Below are positions 63,141 to 64,000 of a stretch of 64,000 bases of DNA, in pieces. Location of the stretch: the NCBI RefSeq assembly GCF_001544575.2, contig NZ_FCNY02000004.1:186001-250000 (forward strand), in the 5' to 3' direction. Within the stretch, counting starts at the first letter, position 1; the number at the start of each line of letters is the position of its first letter. The DNA comes from Caballeronia cordobensis. GTDB taxonomy: Bacteria > Pseudomonadota > Gammaproteobacteria > Burkholderiales > Burkholderiaceae. The position numbers were made by a program, and so were the translations under genes. A model generated the notes under the pieces. The model made no database searches. It had not been told where the DNA came from and was given only the letters and a program-made list of their open reading frames with translations.

Positions 63141-64000
63141 TCACGCCGCTTCGCACGATGCTTCGACAGCGATCTGATCCCGCCACAACGCCTCGATACG
63201 CTCGCCCAGGATTTCCGGGCGACCCTTGAAAATCAGCTTCTCGACCGCCTTGCGGCCGGCCAGCTTGCGCGCGAGCTGAGCGCGCTCCTTTCCGTCGTCG
63301 ATGAGCCGCAGCGCCGCGGTCTTGTACTCTTCGGTCGTCTTCGCGATCATCCATTCGGGGAAGCCGAGACGGCGGAACATGCCTTCGTCGATATGCTCAT
63401 GCACTTCACGCCCCGTCTTGCACACGCCGACGAGCCCCGCCCACACCGTATCGACAATGCCATTCGTATTGCCGAACGGGAACGGGTTCAGGAACATGTC
63501 GCACTCGGCGATCACCTTCATGTAGTTCGCGTAGTTCTGGTGCTTGTGAACGACGCCCTTGTCGCCCATCAGGCGACGCACGAGGTTGCGGACCTGCGGG
63601 AACGTGATGCCCGTCGCCTGCCCGACGAGAAAGTGAAATTCCACCGGCGTCGAGGCTTCCCTGGCGATCTCCGCGCACGTCTGCAGGAAGCCGGGATTGA
63701 GCTTGATCGTCGTACCCGCGACGGCGATCTTCACCGGATCGCCCTTCGCGCGCTTTCGCGCGGGCAAGTCGAGTTCCAGCATGGCCGCCGGCTGCCGATA
63801 CGGCATGCCATCGCGCGGCAATTGCAGCAGCGTTTCGCTGAAGCAGGCCGGGTCGCCCACATAGTCCTCTTCGACGACCACGTAATCCATCGCATGACCA
63901 TGCGTGGTGGCCGGATGCCCGAGCGCCATCAATTGCAGCGGCGCGACGCGCAGGCACGCGAGCGCCATCGTGATCGGGAACATGCCCACGCTCGGCATAT
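63141..64000 (-). CDS. HMW1C-like glycosyltransferase, C-terminal part (runs off window)
   Basis: The last 286 codons of a gene that begins beyond the window. LRVAPLQLMALGHPATTHG, DMFLNPFPFGNTNGIVDTVW and VCKTGREVHEHIDEGMFRRL match the GT-B C-terminal domain of HMW1C/GT41-type enzymes, which glucosylate Asn residues of adhesins in the cytoplasm using UDP-sugars. The MPSVGMFP near the window end is a conserved internal segment in this family, so the Met at 63998 is unlikely to be the true start. The adhesin substrate would be expected nearby outside the window. Confidence 0.85.
   Translation of the reverse strand, partial: MPSVGMFPITMALACLRVAPLQLMALGHPATTHGHAMDYVVVEEDYVGDPACFSETLLQLPRDGMPYRQPAAMLELDLPARKRAKGDPVKIAVAGTTIKLNPGFLQTCAEIAREASTPVEFHFLVGQATGITFPQVRNLVRRLMGDKGVVHKHQNYANYMKVIAECDMFLNPFPFGNTNGIVDTVWAGLVGVCKTGREVHEHIDEGMFRRLGFPEWMIAKTTEEYKTAALRLIDDGKERAQLARKLAGRKAVEKLIFKGRPEILGERIEALWRDQIAVEASCEAA

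Noticed and set aside
1..64000. CRISPR arrays, tRNA genes or intact insertion sequences
   Set aside because: No regularly spaced repeats, no cloverleaf-like segments and no transposase motifs were seen on reading either strand.

Overview
The window is about 64 kb of GC-rich DNA with tightly packed operons and long open frames on both strands. The gene content (MHS-type transporters, many CoA-thioester catabolic genes, membrane quinoprotein glucose dehydrogenase, HMW1C-type glycosyltransferase) points to Burkholderiaceae, most likely Paraburkholderia or Caballeronia. That assignment is inferred from gene content and was not computed. No rRNA, tRNA, CRISPR array or intact insertion sequence was seen.

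Layout. (1) 1-3948, minus strand: a bacteriohemerythrin cut by the window edge, a chemoreceptor, and a PPOX / ferredoxin reductase / 2Fe-2S fusion. (2) 4159-14097, plus strand: a CoA-dependent 2-aminobenzoate (anthranilate) operon with monooxygenase/reductase, SDR, MarR regulator, enoyl-CoA hydratase, acyl-CoA dehydrogenase, thioesterase, RidA-like protein and CoA ligase, followed by an ABC solute-binding protein. (3) 14098-20945: a small His/Met-rich exported protein, an MHS transporter, a divergent DJ-1 / MocR pair and a GAF-PAS-PAS hybrid kinase. (4) 20887-28037: an acyl-CoA module (tandem CaiB/BaiF protein, LysR, enoyl-CoA hydratase, SDR, MFS, thiolase) whose SDR and MFS genes diverge from a 37-bp inverted repeat. 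(5) 28038-33801: a DeoR regulator and a kdgT / DUF1537 kinase / pdxA2 operon of the D-threonate/D-erythronate type, then a CaiB/BaiF transferase.

(6) 33.8-40.5 kb is the accessory part. By eye it is much richer in A+T than its surroundings. It holds a TIR protein with an unrecognised N-terminal domain, a host-like membrane gene, a two-gene short Argonaute system (SIR2-APAZ plus catalytically inactive pAgo, the SPARSA type) and a PIN-domain fragment. It looks like a defence hotspot.

(7) 40.5-56.2 kb returns to host-like genes: L-lactate permease, alanine racemase, the Mn exporter MntP behind a yybP-ykoY riboswitch, several small proteins, glucose dehydrogenase, aromatic aminotransferase with an amino-acid permease, and an MHS transporter / Gfo-Idh-MocA / type II dehydroquinase operon suggesting quinate or shikimate use. 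(8) 56.5-64 kb: a hybrid kinase and NarL-type response regulator with overlapping genes, a small membrane protein, a methyltransferase-glycosyltransferase fusion and the 3' part of an HMW1C-like glycosyltransferase cut by the window end.

The strongest candidates for less-described biology are the TIR fusion, the SPARSA locus, the mirrored divergent promoter at 25.4 kb, the RidA-containing aminobenzoyl-CoA operon and the MT-GT fusion beside HMW1C.
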